The translations under genes were made by a program, and so were the position numbers. The notes below the pieces were generated by a model that was not told the DNA's origin, did no database searches, and worked only from the letters and a program-made list of their open reading frames with translations. 64,000 nt of DNA, from NCBI RefSeq assembly GCF_050015995.1, contig NZ_JBNHEP010000085.1, positions 1 through 64,000 on the forward strand, given 5' to 3'. The stretch is from Trichodesmium sp050015995 (lineage in GTDB: Bacteria; Cyanobacteriota; Cyanobacteriia; Cyanobacteriales; Microcoleaceae). Shown here one piece after another: positions 1 through 9,506 of the stretch (within the stretch, counting starts at the first letter, position 1; each line of letters starts with the position of its first letter).

Positions 1-509
1 AGCGATCGCTCCATATCTAGAGAATAAAAAGTAGGTTGCTTTGAGCTTAGTCTTTCCAGACTCTGGAAACTCTCTATTGCGTATAGAGCAATAGTGATGA
101 ATAAATTTTTGATTTTGAATTAATAAATTAGTTTCTCTTGATTTGTCTAGAGCGCTCCAAAATCTGGAGGAGGGAAAGTAGGTTGCTCTGAGCTGAGTCT
201 TTCTAGACTCTTGAAACTCTACTATTGAGTGATAATATTTTTTTGATTTTGAATTAATAATTAGTTCCTCTTAATTTGTCTGGAGCGCTCCAAAATCTGG
301 AGGAGGAAAAGTAGGTTGCTCTGAGCTTAGTCTTTCCAGAATCTTGAGACTTTACTATTGCGCAAAAAAAAATAGTGATGAATAAATTTTTAATTTGGAA
401 TTGAGAATTAGTTCCTCTTGATTTGTCTGGAGCGATCGCTCAATTTCTGGAGGAGGTAAAGTAGGTTGCTCTGAGTTTCGTCTTTCTAGACTCTTTAAAT
501 TCTACTATT
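1..509. repeat. Tandem array of ~130-150 bp units
   Basis: Four diverged units start at about 1, 151, 284 and 431. Each opens with a palindromic AGCGATCGCT or AGCGCTCC, then has GTAGGTTGCTCTGAGCT, a TTTCTAGACTC-like block, an ACTATTG(CG) block and an AT-rich tail ending in CTCTTGATTTGTCTGG. Units 1 and 4 carry the hairpin core CTATTGC/GCAATAG that recurs in the 72-bp array downstream, so the two arrays are related. No coding capacity is evident. Confidence 0.8.
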
Positions 510-1162
510 GCGTATAGAGCAATAGTCTTTTCATTTGCTGAAGCTCCCGAAGGTGGATGGTGAAATTTTTCTGTTTCCCATGCGGATAGAGCAATAGTCA
601 TTTCATTTACTGAAGCTCCCGAAGGTGGATGGTGAAATTTTTCTGTTTCCCATGCGTATAGAGCAATAGTCATTTCATTTGCTGAAGCTTCCGGAGATGG
701 ATGGTGAAATTTTTCTGTTTCCCATGCGTATAGAGCAATAGTCATTTCATTTGCTGAAGCTTCCGGAGATGGATGGTGAAATTTTTCTGTTTCCCATGCG
801 TATAGAGCAATAGTCTTTTCATGAAGCTCTCGGAGATGGATGGTGAAATTTTTCTGTTTCCCATGCGTATAGAGCAATAGTCTTTTCATTTGCTGAAGCT
901 CCCGGAGTTGGATGGTGAAATTTTTTCCTTTTATTGCGTATAGAGCAATAGTCGTTTCATTTGCTGAAGCTCCCGGAGGCGGATGGTGAATTTTTTTCCT
1001 TTTATAGCAATGAGCGCTCAGGTATTTACAAGGCCCAGCTCAAAGTGCATTCTAGAAAAGGCCTACAAAAAATAATGTGTAAATATGCCAGCGCACATTG
1101 CTATATTGCGTATAGAGCAATAGTCGTTTCATTTGCTGAAGCTCCCGGAGATGGATGATGAA
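510..1162. repeat. 72-bp tandem repeat array with internal hairpin
   Basis: Units begin at 510, 582, 654, 726, 798, 865 and 936, with one more at 1108 separated by a MITE. The period is 72, with one 67-bp and one 71-bp unit. Each unit starts GCGTATAGAGCAATAGTC and ends GGTGAAATTTTTCTGTTTCC or a variant. The joint between units forms an inverted repeat CTATTGC-GTATAGA-GCAATAG. Because 72 is divisible by three, long open frames appear on both strands (for example a 24-residue repeat on the minus strand), but they break where unit length changes. I treat the array as non-coding. Confidence 0.85.
1005..1103. mobile_element. MITE, TAGCAATGAGCG family, TA target duplication
   Basis: A ~99 bp element with about 26-bp imperfect terminal inverted repeats: left TAGCAATGAGCGCTCAGGTA, right (reverse complement) TAGCAATGTGCGCTGGCATA. 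It sits inside a 72-bp array unit. The empty site CCTTTTATTGCG is visible at about 929-938, and the filled site reads CCTTTTA-element-TATTGCG, so the target duplication is TA. TA targeting suggests mobilisation by an IS630/Tc1-type transposase. Sister copies lie at 13771-13910 and, degraded, at 32865-32966. Confidence 0.8.
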
Positions 1163-1227
1163 AATTATTTGGTTCTCATCTCTCCCCACCTTCCCTAAAC
1201 TTCCCACACTCCCCACTCCCCTACTCC

Positions 1228-3711
1228 CTAATTCAAAATCGACCCTCCCATCATTTTCTGATACCGCCATTCCAACTCTTTCCTTAACAGAGGCCAACTA
1301 TTCAGACTTTCATCCTTCTCCATCACCCGAAAAGCAGCACCCCGCGCTAACTCCAAAACCTCCTGATCTTCAACCAAACTCGCCAAAGCAAAATCCGGCA
1401 ACCCCGACTGCTTAGTTCCCAAAACCTGACCAGGACCCCGCAAACGCATATCCATCTCTGAAATAAAAAATCCATCCTGAGACTGCTCCAAAACCTGCAA
1501 GCGTTCCACAGCATCCGTCGAACCTGCACCCCTCATCAACAAACAATAAGAGCGATGGACACCACGACCCACCCGTCCCCGCAACTGATGTAACTGAGAT
1601 AAACCAAACCTTTCTGCATTTTCAATCAGCATTACCGTAGCATTTGGTACGTCTACCCCCACTTCCACCACAGTGGTAGAAACTAAAATCTGAGTTTTAT
1701 TATCCCGAAAAGTACTAATAGCTTGGTCTTTTTCTGCACTACTCATTCTGCCATGTAGTAAACCTATTTGAAATTCTGGGAAAACTTTTTCTGCTAACTT
1801 TTGATGTTCTTCAACTGCGGATTTTACATCCAATTTTTCCGACTCTTCAACTAATGGTAAAACAACATAAACTTGTCTGCCTTGAACTATTTCTCGACGG
1901 ATTAGATCGTAAGCTTTTTTACGCTGTCTCCCAGTCAAAGTTGTTGTTTGAATTGGTTGTCTTCCTGGTGGTAGTTCGTCTATTTGACTAACATCTAAAT
2001 CTCCATGTAATGTCAAAGCTAAAGTTCTGGGAATGGGAGTAGCTGTCATTGCTAAAAAGTGTGGAGATTCACCTTTTTGTTGTAATTTTGCTCTTTGTTG
2101 GACTCCAAATCTGTGTTGTTCATCTATTACTACTAAGCCTAATTTATGAAAGTTGACTGTATCTTGAATTAGGGCATGAGTACCGACTAATACTGGTAAT
2201 TCTCCAGTCTCAAGTTGAGAGTAAATCTCTCGACGTTTTGCTACTTTTGTGGAACCTGTTAATAATTCAACTGGCAAATGTAAGAGATTAAACCAACTAA
2301 CTAATTTACGATAATGTTGTTCTGCTAATACTTCTGTTGGTGCCATTAAAGCAGCTTGATAACCAACTTGAATTGCTGCTAACATGGCGACTACTGCTAC
2401 TACTGTTTTTCCAGCTCCTACATCTCCTTGTACTAATCTTTTCATTGGTTCGGGTTTTTGTAGGTCGCTGAGGATTTCATTGACTACTCTTTTTTGAGCT
2501 TTAGTTAATTGAAATGGCAGTAGTTCGTAGAATTTATTAATGAGTTTTCCTGTGATTGGTAAAGATATAGCTGTCTCTATTTTTTTTTGCAGTTGCCGAC
2601 GTTTTAATAATCCTAATTGTAGGTAGAAAAATTCATCAAAAACTAAGCGACGACGGGCAGCAGCTAAACAATCTCTATCTATAGGAAAATGAATATTTTT
2701 AATGGCGTTTTTTAAATCTATTAATTGATATTTATTCAGAAGTGTTTCAGGCAATGTGTCAGGGATTTTTTCTGCTGTTGGTAAAGTTGTAAATACTGCT
2801 CGTCTCACAACATCTGCTCCTACTCCTTCTATTAAGGGATAAACTGGTACTAAACGACCAATTTTCATAGATTCAATTGTACCGCCTTCGCTATCAAGAA
2901 CTTCTATTTCTGGGTTATCTAAATTTTTACCATATTTGTTTTCTTTAACTAAACCTGAAGCAGCGACTATTGCACCGACTGGATAGATTTTTTTTTGCAG
3001 CATTTGCCAACCTTTATTACTAAATCTAGGTCCGGCAAAAAAGCGACTGATTTTTATTTGACCTGTGGCATCTGTGAGGGTAAGTTCTAGAATAGTTAAT
3101 TTCTTATTTTTAGGACTAGAAAAACAGTTGAACCTTTTAACTTTGCCAATTATAGTAACAGTTTCTCCCGGTTCTAAGTCACGAATATTTACTTGGCGAG
3201 CATAATCTATATGGTCTCTTGGGTAATAATAAAGTAATTCTCTAACTGTATATAGTCCTAATGTTGCTAGGCGATCGCTATTTTTAATTCCGATACCTTT
3301 TACATCTTTAAGTGGCTGTTGTAGTTCTAGATTATTGGTATATTTTTGTGGAAAGTTAGAATTATTTTTCTGTATTTTGGTAGTTATTGCTAATGGATGT
3401 ACTTCTGGTATATTTTGCTCTTGTTCTTTTGTAGAGAAATACTGCATTTTATTTAAAAAATTCTGAGTTTTTTCTAGTAAAGATTGCCGTTCTTCTCTAG
3501 TCATTGCTGGATAACAAGCAAATTTTTTAGACAGTTCCTGAAATTGACTTTGATAAGCTTTTAATATTATTGGTTGTTTACTTAAACTAATACTCAAAAA
3601 GTCATTAAATATATATTGTTGGCCTTGTATATTTTTAAATCCACGTTCTGCTTCTACCAATAAAGCTTTTTTTAGTCTTTCCCAGTCTATGGTTTCTTTT
3701 TCATTATTCAT
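1228..3711 (-). CDS. recG: ATP-dependent DNA helicase RecG
   Basis: Branched-DNA translocase that remodels stalled replication forks and Holliday junctions in the cytoplasm. It is 827 aa; the first ~150 residues are the cyanobacterial-type N-terminal extension. The OB-fold wedge domain lies at about 160-290. The SF2 motor shows Walker A GDVGAGKT near 427-435, the DEQH box near 528-531, motif III TATPIPRT near 555-562, and the C-terminal QLRGRVGRG motif. The start ATG at 3709-3711 has no strong Shine-Dalgarno. The gene stands alone: the 3' end abuts C/T-rich sequence (CCCCACTCCCCTACTCCC) and the repeat arrays, and upstream is a 359-bp repeat-bearing gap. Confidence 0.97.
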   Translation of the reverse strand: MNNEKETIDWERLKKALLVEAERGFKNIQGQQYIFNDFLSISLSKQPIILKAYQSQFQELSKKFACYPAMTREERQSLLEKTQNFLNKMQYFSTKEQEQNIPEVHPLAITTKIQKNNSNFPQKYTNNLELQQPLKDVKGIGIKNSDRLATLGLYTVRELLYYYPRDHIDYARQVNIRDLEPGETVTIIGKVKRFNCFSSPKNKKLTILELTLTDATGQIKISRFFAGPRFSNKGWQMLQKKIYPVGAIVAASGLVKENKYGKNLDNPEIEVLDSEGGTIESMKIGRLVPVYPLIEGVGADVVRRAVFTTLPTAEKIPDTLPETLLNKYQLIDLKNAIKNIHFPIDRDCLAAARRRLVFDEFFYLQLGLLKRRQLQKKIETAISLPITGKLINKFYELLPFQLTKAQKRVVNEILSDLQKPEPMKRLVQGDVGAGKTVVAVVAMLAAIQVGYQAALMAPTEVLAEQHYRKLVSWFNLLHLPVELLTGSTKVAKRREIYSQLETGELPVLVGTHALIQDTVNFHKLGLVVIDEQHRFGVQQRAKLQQKGESPHFLAMTATPIPRTLALTLHGDLDVSQIDELPPGRQPIQTTTLTGRQRKKAYDLIRREIVQGRQVYVVLPLVEESEKLDVKSAVEEHQKLAEKVFPEFQIGLLHGRMSSAEKDQAISTFRDNKTQILVSTTVVEVGVDVPNATVMLIENAERFGLSQLHQLRGRVGRGVHRSYCLLMRGAGSTDAVERLQVLEQSQDGFFISEMDMRLRGPGQVLGTKQSGLPDFALASLVEDQEVLELARGAAFRVMEKDESLNSWPLLRKELEWRYQKMMGGSILN

Positions 3712-3890
3712 GGCATTATAGGAATTTATAATTTCTAATTTAGAATTAGTGAATTAGTGAATTAAAGAATTAATAATTGGTAAATTAATCTGACAAAATG
3801 CAGAATTTATAATTAGTGAATTAAAAACTTTTTCAGTAAACCCTAATTAATTCTGAATTTATAAAAGATTCTAAATTGTAAATTCATATA

Positions 3891-4023
3891 TAGCAGTCTT
3901 AAATAGGTTGTAACAACTCAAAAACTAGAAATAAATTCCGAAACTCTTGCCCATTGTCCATTGCTTATTCCCTATGCCCGAAAAGCGGTAAGATTTTTAT
4001 ACACAAATAAAATAGGATTCCTA
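3891..4023. mobile_element. MITE-like element, TAGCAATCC family
   Basis: Ends are TAGCAGTCTTAAATAGGTTG and its imperfect inverse TAGGAATCCTATTTTATTTG. The same interior (CAAAAACTAGAAAT...GAAACTCTT.CCCATTG.CCATTGC) recurs at 20584-20714. It fills most of the 3712-4070 gap; the rest is AT-rich sequence with GAATTAGTGAATTA repeats and no gene. Confidence 0.65.
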
Positions 4024-4070
4024 TAGATTGCAAATTCTCAATTCTAAATTCTCAATTCTCAATTATTTAT

Positions 4071-5099
4071 TTAATCTTCATACCAACTAGACCGCCATGC
4101 TGACTCAGCTTCTATCACGGCTAATTCCCGTTGCTTTTTATTATATTCTCGTTGCAGTTGACTAAGCTGTCCTAAAAGACTACGGATTTTATTGCGCCAA
4201 CCTGTGACATTAATATCAGTAAATTCTATTTCAGATAACCGTAGATTTATTGCTATAATTCGAGTAATTTTAGCATCATCATCATCTTCTAAATCTTCTG
4301 CTTCAATTAACAAATTTAATATATTAGGTTGCCCACCTACAGGAGTATCCCCTGATTCCATTTTTGTCGCAGCTTCTAAAACTTTTTCTGGTATTTTTTT
4401 CGGCAGTATTTCTGCTTTCTGAAGTATACAGTTTGTCTGATGAGAAAGTTTTTTGATAATTTCTGGTATTTGCTTTTCTATATTTTCTTGCCAAAGTCTT
4501 AATATGTTAATATTATCCAATTTATCAATAATATTTTCTGTCGAAATTTTGATTTTTTCTGCTTTAGTTTCATTGATGTTCTCTTCTACTTTATTTCCTA
4601 CTTCTTTATCCTGAGAATCTGTTGTAGGTTGTGACGATATTTCAGTCGGAAATAATTCAGAAGAATCAAACTCTATAGCTTCTTTTTGGTCTTTTATTTT
4701 TGGTACTACTTCTTCCTTTTCCTTCTCTTCTTCATTCAGAAGACTCATCATTAATTCTGCTACAGAGGTATCATCCGACTTTTCTTGAGACTCTGGATCT
4801 TGGTTTAATAATTCTTGTAATTCTTGAAGTGCCAATTTAGACTTTTCTCGCAACTCTTCCTGCATTTTTTGTCGCTGAGAAAATGATAACTTCAGAAATT
4901 CTTCTGGATATCCCTGAGTACATATATAATAACTAGCAAAAATTAACTGTTGTCGCATCCCTTGCCCCAAAACTTGTAAATAGCCTTGATATTTACTATA
5001 AAGTTCTTTGGCAATATCAGCGATCGCCACTTCAATTCTTTGCAAATCTTGTCCTATTTTTTTGATTTCTCCCACTATAACCCAATTATATTTATACAT
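4071..5099 (-). CDS. Conserved hypothetical protein, charged coiled-coil
   Basis: 342 aa, not recognised beyond looking like a conserved cyanobacterial protein. The N-terminal ~110 residues (IGQDLQRIEVAIADIAKELY, then a tyrosine-rich YICTQGYPEEFLKLS segment) look folded and helical. Residues ~110-190 are a low-complexity Glu/Lys/Ser linker. The last ~130 residues are helical with a C-terminal coiled-coil ending in EAESAWRSSWYED. No signal peptide or membrane segment. The start is uncertain: the ATG at 5099 has no Shine-Dalgarno, and the helical domain begins about 9-12 residues later. It lies between tsf and recG on the same strand, separated by gaps of over 300 bp on both sides. Confidence 0.6.
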   Translation of the reverse strand: MYKYNWVIVGEIKKIGQDLQRIEVAIADIAKELYSKYQGYLQVLGQGMRQQLIFASYYICTQGYPEEFLKLSFSQRQKMQEELREKSKLALQELQELLNQDPESQEKSDDTSVAELMMSLLNEEEKEKEEVVPKIKDQKEAIEFDSSELFPTEISSQPTTDSQDKEVGNKVEENINETKAEKIKISTENIIDKLDNINILRLWQENIEKQIPEIIKKLSHQTNCILQKAEILPKKIPEKVLEAATKMESGDTPVGGQPNILNLLIEAEDLEDDDDAKITRIIAINLRLSEIEFTDINVTGWRNKIRSLLGQLSQLQREYNKKQRELAVIEAESAWRSSWYED

Positions 5100-5426
5100 C
5101 TAGAATTAAAAATCAAAAATAAACAGAATTATCTCTGCTATTTTTAATTTTTAATCGTTTTGATTGAATGTATTTAATCAATTATTTATGTAAACATTCA
5201 GCTAGCTTGTAGTCAGCTCATCCTGCGGAATGCTACGCAAACAGCTTTTTAATCAATGAAGCAAACATTAGTTTAACTTCTACTACATTTATATTTTCAA
5301 CCAGAGAATTGAAGCATAAGAACAACGAATTTAAGTTATCAGCCCATACATATAATTCTGCGGGAAATGTAGATGTGTCTCAGAAGCTGATAGCTTATAG
5401 CTAATAGCTGACCACTTAATGCTTAC
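5100..5426. other. Gap between tsf and the unknown gene
   Basis: 327 bp of AT-rich sequence. It holds short repeat scraps (GCTGATAGCTTATAGC at about 5385 and CTGCGGAATGCTACGCAAAC near 5223), forms found elsewhere in the window. No gene or clear terminator seen. Confidence 0.4.
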
Positions 5427-6086
5427 TTATTTCTTTCCAGTTTGTGCTGCTACTTCTTCAGCAAAATTACTTTCTTGTTTCTCAATACCTTCTCCCAAAA
5501 CAAACCTAATAAAACGACGTACTTGTACTTTTTCACCTAACTGAGCGGTAGTTTCTTTAATCAACTCTTCTACTGTCTTATTTTGGTCGCGGATAAAAGG
5601 TTGATCCATCAAAGTTAATTCTTTTAACCGCTTTTCTATTCGACCTTGAACTATTTTTTCCCTAATATTTTCCGGTTTATTGCTCAGGTCTTCTCTACCC
5701 ATTTCTATAGATTTTTCACTTTCTACATATTCAGTCGGAATATCATCAACTGACACATATTTTACCTGTGGACAAGCAGCTATTTGCATAGCAACATTCT
5801 TGACTAATTCTTTGAATGCCTCATTCCGGGCAACAAAATCTGTCTGACAATTTACTTCTACTAAAACACCAATTCTGCCACCTGTATGAATATAACTCTC
5901 AACAAGTCCCTCTGCTGCTACTTTACCCTCAAGTTTTCCCGCAGAAGCAATACCTTTCTGTCTGAGCCATTCTGTAGCTTTATTAATATCCCCATCAGTT
6001 TCTTTTAGGGCTTTTTTACAGTCCATCATACCTGCGCCTGTTTGTTCGCGCAAATCTTTAACCAACTTTGCAGATATTTCCGCCAT
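5427..6086 (-). CDS. tsf: Elongation factor Ts
   Basis: Guanine nucleotide exchange factor for EF-Tu. 219 aa from the ATG at 6086 (MAEISAKLVKDLREQTGAGM). This start is preferred over an ATG six codons upstream because AGGA lies 8 nt before it. The N-terminal UBA-like domain (1-55) contains the TGAGMMDCKKAL signature. The core holds NCQTDFVARN, the EF-Tu-contacting motif, near residues 79-88. At ~219 aa it is the short single-core form typical of cyanobacteria and chloroplasts. It lies 162 bp downstream of rpsB on the same strand, the usual rpsB-tsf pair. Confidence 0.97.
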   Translation of the reverse strand: MAEISAKLVKDLREQTGAGMMDCKKALKETDGDINKATEWLRQKGIASAGKLEGKVAAEGLVESYIHTGGRIGVLVEVNCQTDFVARNEAFKELVKNVAMQIAACPQVKYVSVDDIPTEYVESEKSIEMGREDLSNKPENIREKIVQGRIEKRLKELTLMDQPFIRDQNKTVEELIKETTAQLGEKVQVRRFIRFVLGEGIEKQESNFAEEVAAQTGKK

Positions 6087-6248
6087 CTTTAATTTCCTTC
6101 CCAATTTTAGTTTTAGTACAATGTCATTATTTAGGAATTAATCATACTGTAGTTTCCTAATTTCAGATAGGCTTTTTAGAAATAATTTACGCTGTATTTT
6201 ATCCCCAAAAATCCCACCTCTGCTACTCAACAATATTGCTGAAGTTTC

Positions 6249-7067
6249 TTATTCTTCTTCCTGATTTTCCTCTGATGATTCCTCTTGATTAGTATCATCT
6301 AAGTCAAAATCTCCTTCAGCTCCATCATAATCATCTTCATAATCTTCGTAATCTTCATAGTCTTCTTGATAGTCTGTTTCGAGTTGACCATGACGACCTT
6401 CATAAATAGCATCAGCCAACTTACCTAATATAAGTTTAATTGATCTAATCGCATCATCATTTGCTGGAATAGGAATATCTACTTGAGTAGGGTCACAATT
6501 TGTATCTAATAAGGATACAATAGGAATATCCAACTTTTGACATTCCTGAACAGCATTATACTCTCGTCGCTGATCCACCATAATTACCCCATCCGGGAGG
6601 CGACGCATATTTTTAATCCCACCCAGATATTTTTGTAGTTTAGCCATTTCACGACGAAGCACTGAAGCTTCTTTTTTCGGCAACAAATCTAGTGCCCCAC
6701 TTTCCTCACGACGCTCCAGGTCTTTAAGTCGTTCTACACGAGTTTTAATAGTAGTCCAATTGGTTAACATTCCACCTAACCAGCGTTGGTTAATATAATA
6801 ACCTCCACATCTCGTAGCTTCTTGAGCGATAATACCAGCAGCTTGACGCTTTGTACCAACAAATAAAAATTTTTTCCCTTGTTCTGAGGCCGTTCTAATA
6901 TAATTGTAAGCCTCATCCATTAATTGAGCTGTTTGAACCAGGTCAATTATATGAACGCCATTACGCTCAGTAAAAATATACTGGGACATTCTTGGGTTCC
7001 AGCGACGGGTCTGATGCCCAAAGTGAACTCCTGACTCTAACAATTGAGCCAAACTAACAACTGGCAT
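6249..7067 (-). CDS. rpsB: 30S ribosomal protein S2
   Basis: Structural protein of the small ribosomal subunit. 272 aa from the ATG at 7067 (MPVVSLAQLLESGVHFGHQT), chosen because AGGAGA lies 7 nt upstream; an in-frame ATG 16 codons earlier is in the leader. Family signatures present: GVHFGHQTRRWNPRM, FVGTKRQA and PIPANDDAIRSI. Residues ~235-272 form an acidic tail (repeated EDYEDYED, then QEESSEENQEEE), longer than the ~230-240 aa of many S2 proteins; acidic tails are common in cyanobacterial S2. Likely cotranscribed with tsf. Confidence 0.97.
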   Translation of the reverse strand: MPVVSLAQLLESGVHFGHQTRRWNPRMSQYIFTERNGVHIIDLVQTAQLMDEAYNYIRTASEQGKKFLFVGTKRQAAGIIAQEATRCGGYYINQRWLGGMLTNWTTIKTRVERLKDLERREESGALDLLPKKEASVLRREMAKLQKYLGGIKNMRRLPDGVIMVDQRREYNAVQECQKLDIPIVSLLDTNCDPTQVDIPIPANDDAIRSIKLILGKLADAIYEGRHGQLETDYQEDYEDYEDYEDDYDGAEGDFDLDDTNQEESSEENQEEE

Positions 7068-7084
7068 GATTTTATCTCCTATTC

Positions 7085-7147
7085 GGGTTAATCCTCCATC
7101 CAGGTGTATTCCCACAGATTAAAAATCTGTAGAACACCCGATTACCC
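7085..7147 (-). promoter_or_regulatory. Structured rpsB leader (nested inverted repeats)
   Basis: Three nested pairings lie 18-80 nt upstream of the rpsB ATG. The outer pair is GGGTTAATC/GATTACCC (7085-7093 with 7140-7147), the middle GGTGT/ACACC (7103-7107 with 7134-7138), and the apical ACAGATT/AATCTGT (7114-7120 with 7124-7130). Many bacteria regulate rpsB through an S2-binding leader; that role here is inference. Confidence 0.5.
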
Positions 7148-7148
7148 A

Positions 7149-8342
7149 GATGTGCGATTTTTGACAACTTTTCCAGCATACCATATATATAGTAATCCGC
7201 GCATTGGTTGTGGCAAAATTCCATACTGAAAAAGCTTGGGAAAATTGAATATTTTACCATCAGTAAACAACTTAAATAGCCACTTAACTATTTTGAAAGA
7301 GCTGCAAAAATGATCGAATTTTCTGATGAAACTTTTGACTTGCAATCAAACATCTTCTACGGGGTTTTGCTCCGGGGAATTTGGGGCAAATTTCATAGAA
7401 TTTATCAACCATTCCTCTTCTGGTATGGTAAATTTTGATTAATTTTCATCAAATATTCTCGAAATTTTTGAGAATATAGCAGTTATATTTAGTTTATGTA
7501 GAAAATCTGCATTAGATTTCTGCCAAAAATAAATCAAAACTCAAAGGTAATAAAAACTGACAATTTTTAACTGCAATTTATCTAATACAAAATCCGGTTA
7601 TCAAAAGGTAATTTTCTCAATCCTTTCTCAGCCTTTTGCCCTAGATACTCCTGCCTCTTCCTCCATCTTTTTAATAGGTTGAATGAAACAAAGGTACAAG
7701 ATTTAATAAGGAGTCAAAGTTTTATACTTTTTTGTAGTAGTAAGATTTAATTCTAGCTCAATTAATAAAGCTAGAATCGCACATAAAAGCAATAGCTGAC
7801 GGCTGTTAGCTCCGCATTTCGCAGAAAATTATTACATTATTTGTAGATTTAACATCCTGTACAACTTTTCCTAAACTAGGAAATTTAAGGAGTTCTGAAA
7901 AGAACATTTTCAGCTTTATGGTGAGACACAGTTCTATTTTCCTAGAAAGTTGCACATCGCGTATATTTACTACTTAGCTATTAGCTATATGTTCTTTTCC
8001 CTGTTCCCTACTTATACCAATTTCATAAAATATTGCTACAGTCATGACACAGGGAATAGGGAATAGGGAACACTTAACTGGGAAAGAAAAAAAGAATCAA
8101 AAAAGAGGAAAAAATGTTTAATTTTTACAATTTATGGAATTTATAATTTTTTATTGTAGGAATAAATCACATGCTTAAGATGTAACTTCCTATGCATGAA
8201 TTTGGTATTACACCATCAGTTAAATTAATTTTGCAGGTGCTAATCATAAATCGTAATAATTTTTGCTCCATCAAAACCCAAAAAACATATACTATTTTTT
8301 CCTTCTTCCTTCTTCCTTCTTCCTTCTTTCTTCTTGTTTATT
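7149..8342. other. 1.2 kb intergenic region
   Basis: No convincing gene. It holds the rpsB promoter region, half of a TAGCAATCC-type repeat (GTAATCCGCGCATTGGTTGTG at about 7191; compare 23972), a GGGAATAGGGAA heptamer run near 8050-8073, and CTTCCTTCTTCCTTCTTCC runs near 8302. A short plus-strand reading frame at 8192-8473 mostly overlaps the downstream minus-strand gene and is not credited. Confidence 0.5.
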
Positions 8343-9008
8343 TTAAGGATGTATTTGCCCTAGTATTATTTTTAAGCGGTCATAATCATCTCTCAACAAA
8401 ACACTCATATTTCTACCTGCCTGAACTAACCAATTACGATCCGCTTTTCTCAGTTGATAAATTTCTCGAATAGTAGCTGCAACTAAAGCATCAACAGGAG
8501 CATTAACCAACTGTAATAATGTCCGCAAGAAATCTAATTTTTCACTAAACCTAATTATTTCCTCTGGTTCACATAAATAAACTGCCTGATGAATTTGAGG
8601 CGGACGAGGTGGAATATATTGATAAATTATGCCATTTTCTCCCTTAGAGCCATTCAAATTTTCTTGAGATAAAAAACCCACTATTGCTGCTCGAAACTCT
8701 GTCTTCAACATAGCAAAAATTTGCGGTTGTTGCTCCCGTAATTCAGGTAGAGACATTCCCAAAGCTCTAGCTCTATGTACTGAATCAATAGGCAAAGTAG
8801 TAGCATAATAAACCACCCCATAAATTATATTTCCTGATTGTTCATCTTGAGACTTTACCCAAGTACCAAAAGCAGGCATCATAGGAAAATCTAACTCTTC
8901 TGGTTCTAAACATTGAGCTAAAAATTCTGTAGTTGCTGTTTCTATCACTTCAGCTATGTAATTATTTTGGCGATTTGTATTAGCAAACTGTGGTAAAGGA
9001 AGACGCAT
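8343..9008 (-). CDS. Conserved cyanobacterial protein, possible HAS-barrel
   Basis: 221 aa beginning MRLPLPQFANTNRQNNYIAE. I recall a conserved cyanobacterial family with this start, sometimes annotated as HAS-barrel (the N-terminal barrel of HerA-type ATPases), but I cannot verify that here. Visible features are a hydrophobic beta-rich region at ~45-85 (GTWVKSQ..SGNIIYGVVYYATT), a conserved SLPELREQQPQIFAMLKTEF segment, a proline-rich YIPPRPPQIHQ, and a helical C-terminus. No signal peptide or membrane segment. Isolated, with large gaps on both sides. Confidence 0.65.
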   Translation of the reverse strand: MRLPLPQFANTNRQNNYIAEVIETATTEFLAQCLEPEELDFPMMPAFGTWVKSQDEQSGNIIYGVVYYATTLPIDSVHRARALGMSLPELREQQPQIFAMLKTEFRAAIVGFLSQENLNGSKGENGIIYQYIPPRPPQIHQAVYLCEPEEIIRFSEKLDFLRTLLQLVNAPVDALVAATIREIYQLRKADRNWLVQAGRNMSVLLRDDYDRLKIILGQIHP

Positions 9009-9239
9009 AACTATTATTAAAATTAAAAGTTAAATTATTGCTCTAAATGAGGAAAAAGAATTTGAGGATTTTTTCCCAGTACCCTATTTCCTGCTCTGGT
9101 ATTTCAATATTAATCATAATAAAAATTCGCCAGATTAGTTTTTACAGGGTTAATTAACTTTGAAAAATAATTTATAATTGCTATTATAATATTCACTCAA
9201 ATTGCTGAGATAAACAAGTTGGATATTGTAGCTGACAGT

Positions 9240-9506
9240 TCATTAATTGATAATGGATAATGAATAATGGATAATTACCTCTGGTTAAAACCGTTCTTGA
9301 TTTAAGATAAGGACATCACAATTTATTTTCTCTTGGTCGATTGGATATGGCGTTTCGGCTAAGAGCCGACATGAAAAGCGCAGCGGCTCTGAAAGAGCGG
9401 GAAACCTCGCCATCCCATCCTAACGGACTGCTCCGCAAACGACCGCTTTTTCTCCTTAAAAGGAGAGGCTTTAAACCGGATTGATTAATTATCAATTATC
9501 CATTGG
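9240..9506. repeat. Dispersed repeat family R, long form
   Basis: Starts with ATTAATTGATAATGGATAAT, continues with ATTACCTCTGGTTAAAACCG, and ends with a TCCTTAAAAGGAGAGGCTTT block and an ATCAATTATCCATT tail. It includes the extra module TTGGATATGGCG...ATCCCATCCTAACGGA...CTCCGCAAACGACCGC. Confidence 0.7.

Noticed and set aside
440..889. 149-residue minus-strand frame with a 24-residue repeat
   Set aside because: It is created by the 72-bp tandem repeat. The period is a multiple of three, similar frames open on both strands, there is no ribosome binding site, and the frame breaks where unit length changes.
510..1162. CRISPR-like periodicity
   Set aside because: The whole 72-bp unit is repeated; there are no unique spacers and no cas genes in the window. 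The 91-bp array at 32299-32864 fails for the same reason.
8192..8473. Plus-strand 93-residue frame
   Set aside because: Its second half is antisense to the conserved 8343-9008 gene and its middle is CTTCTTCCTTCTTCC low-complexity sequence.
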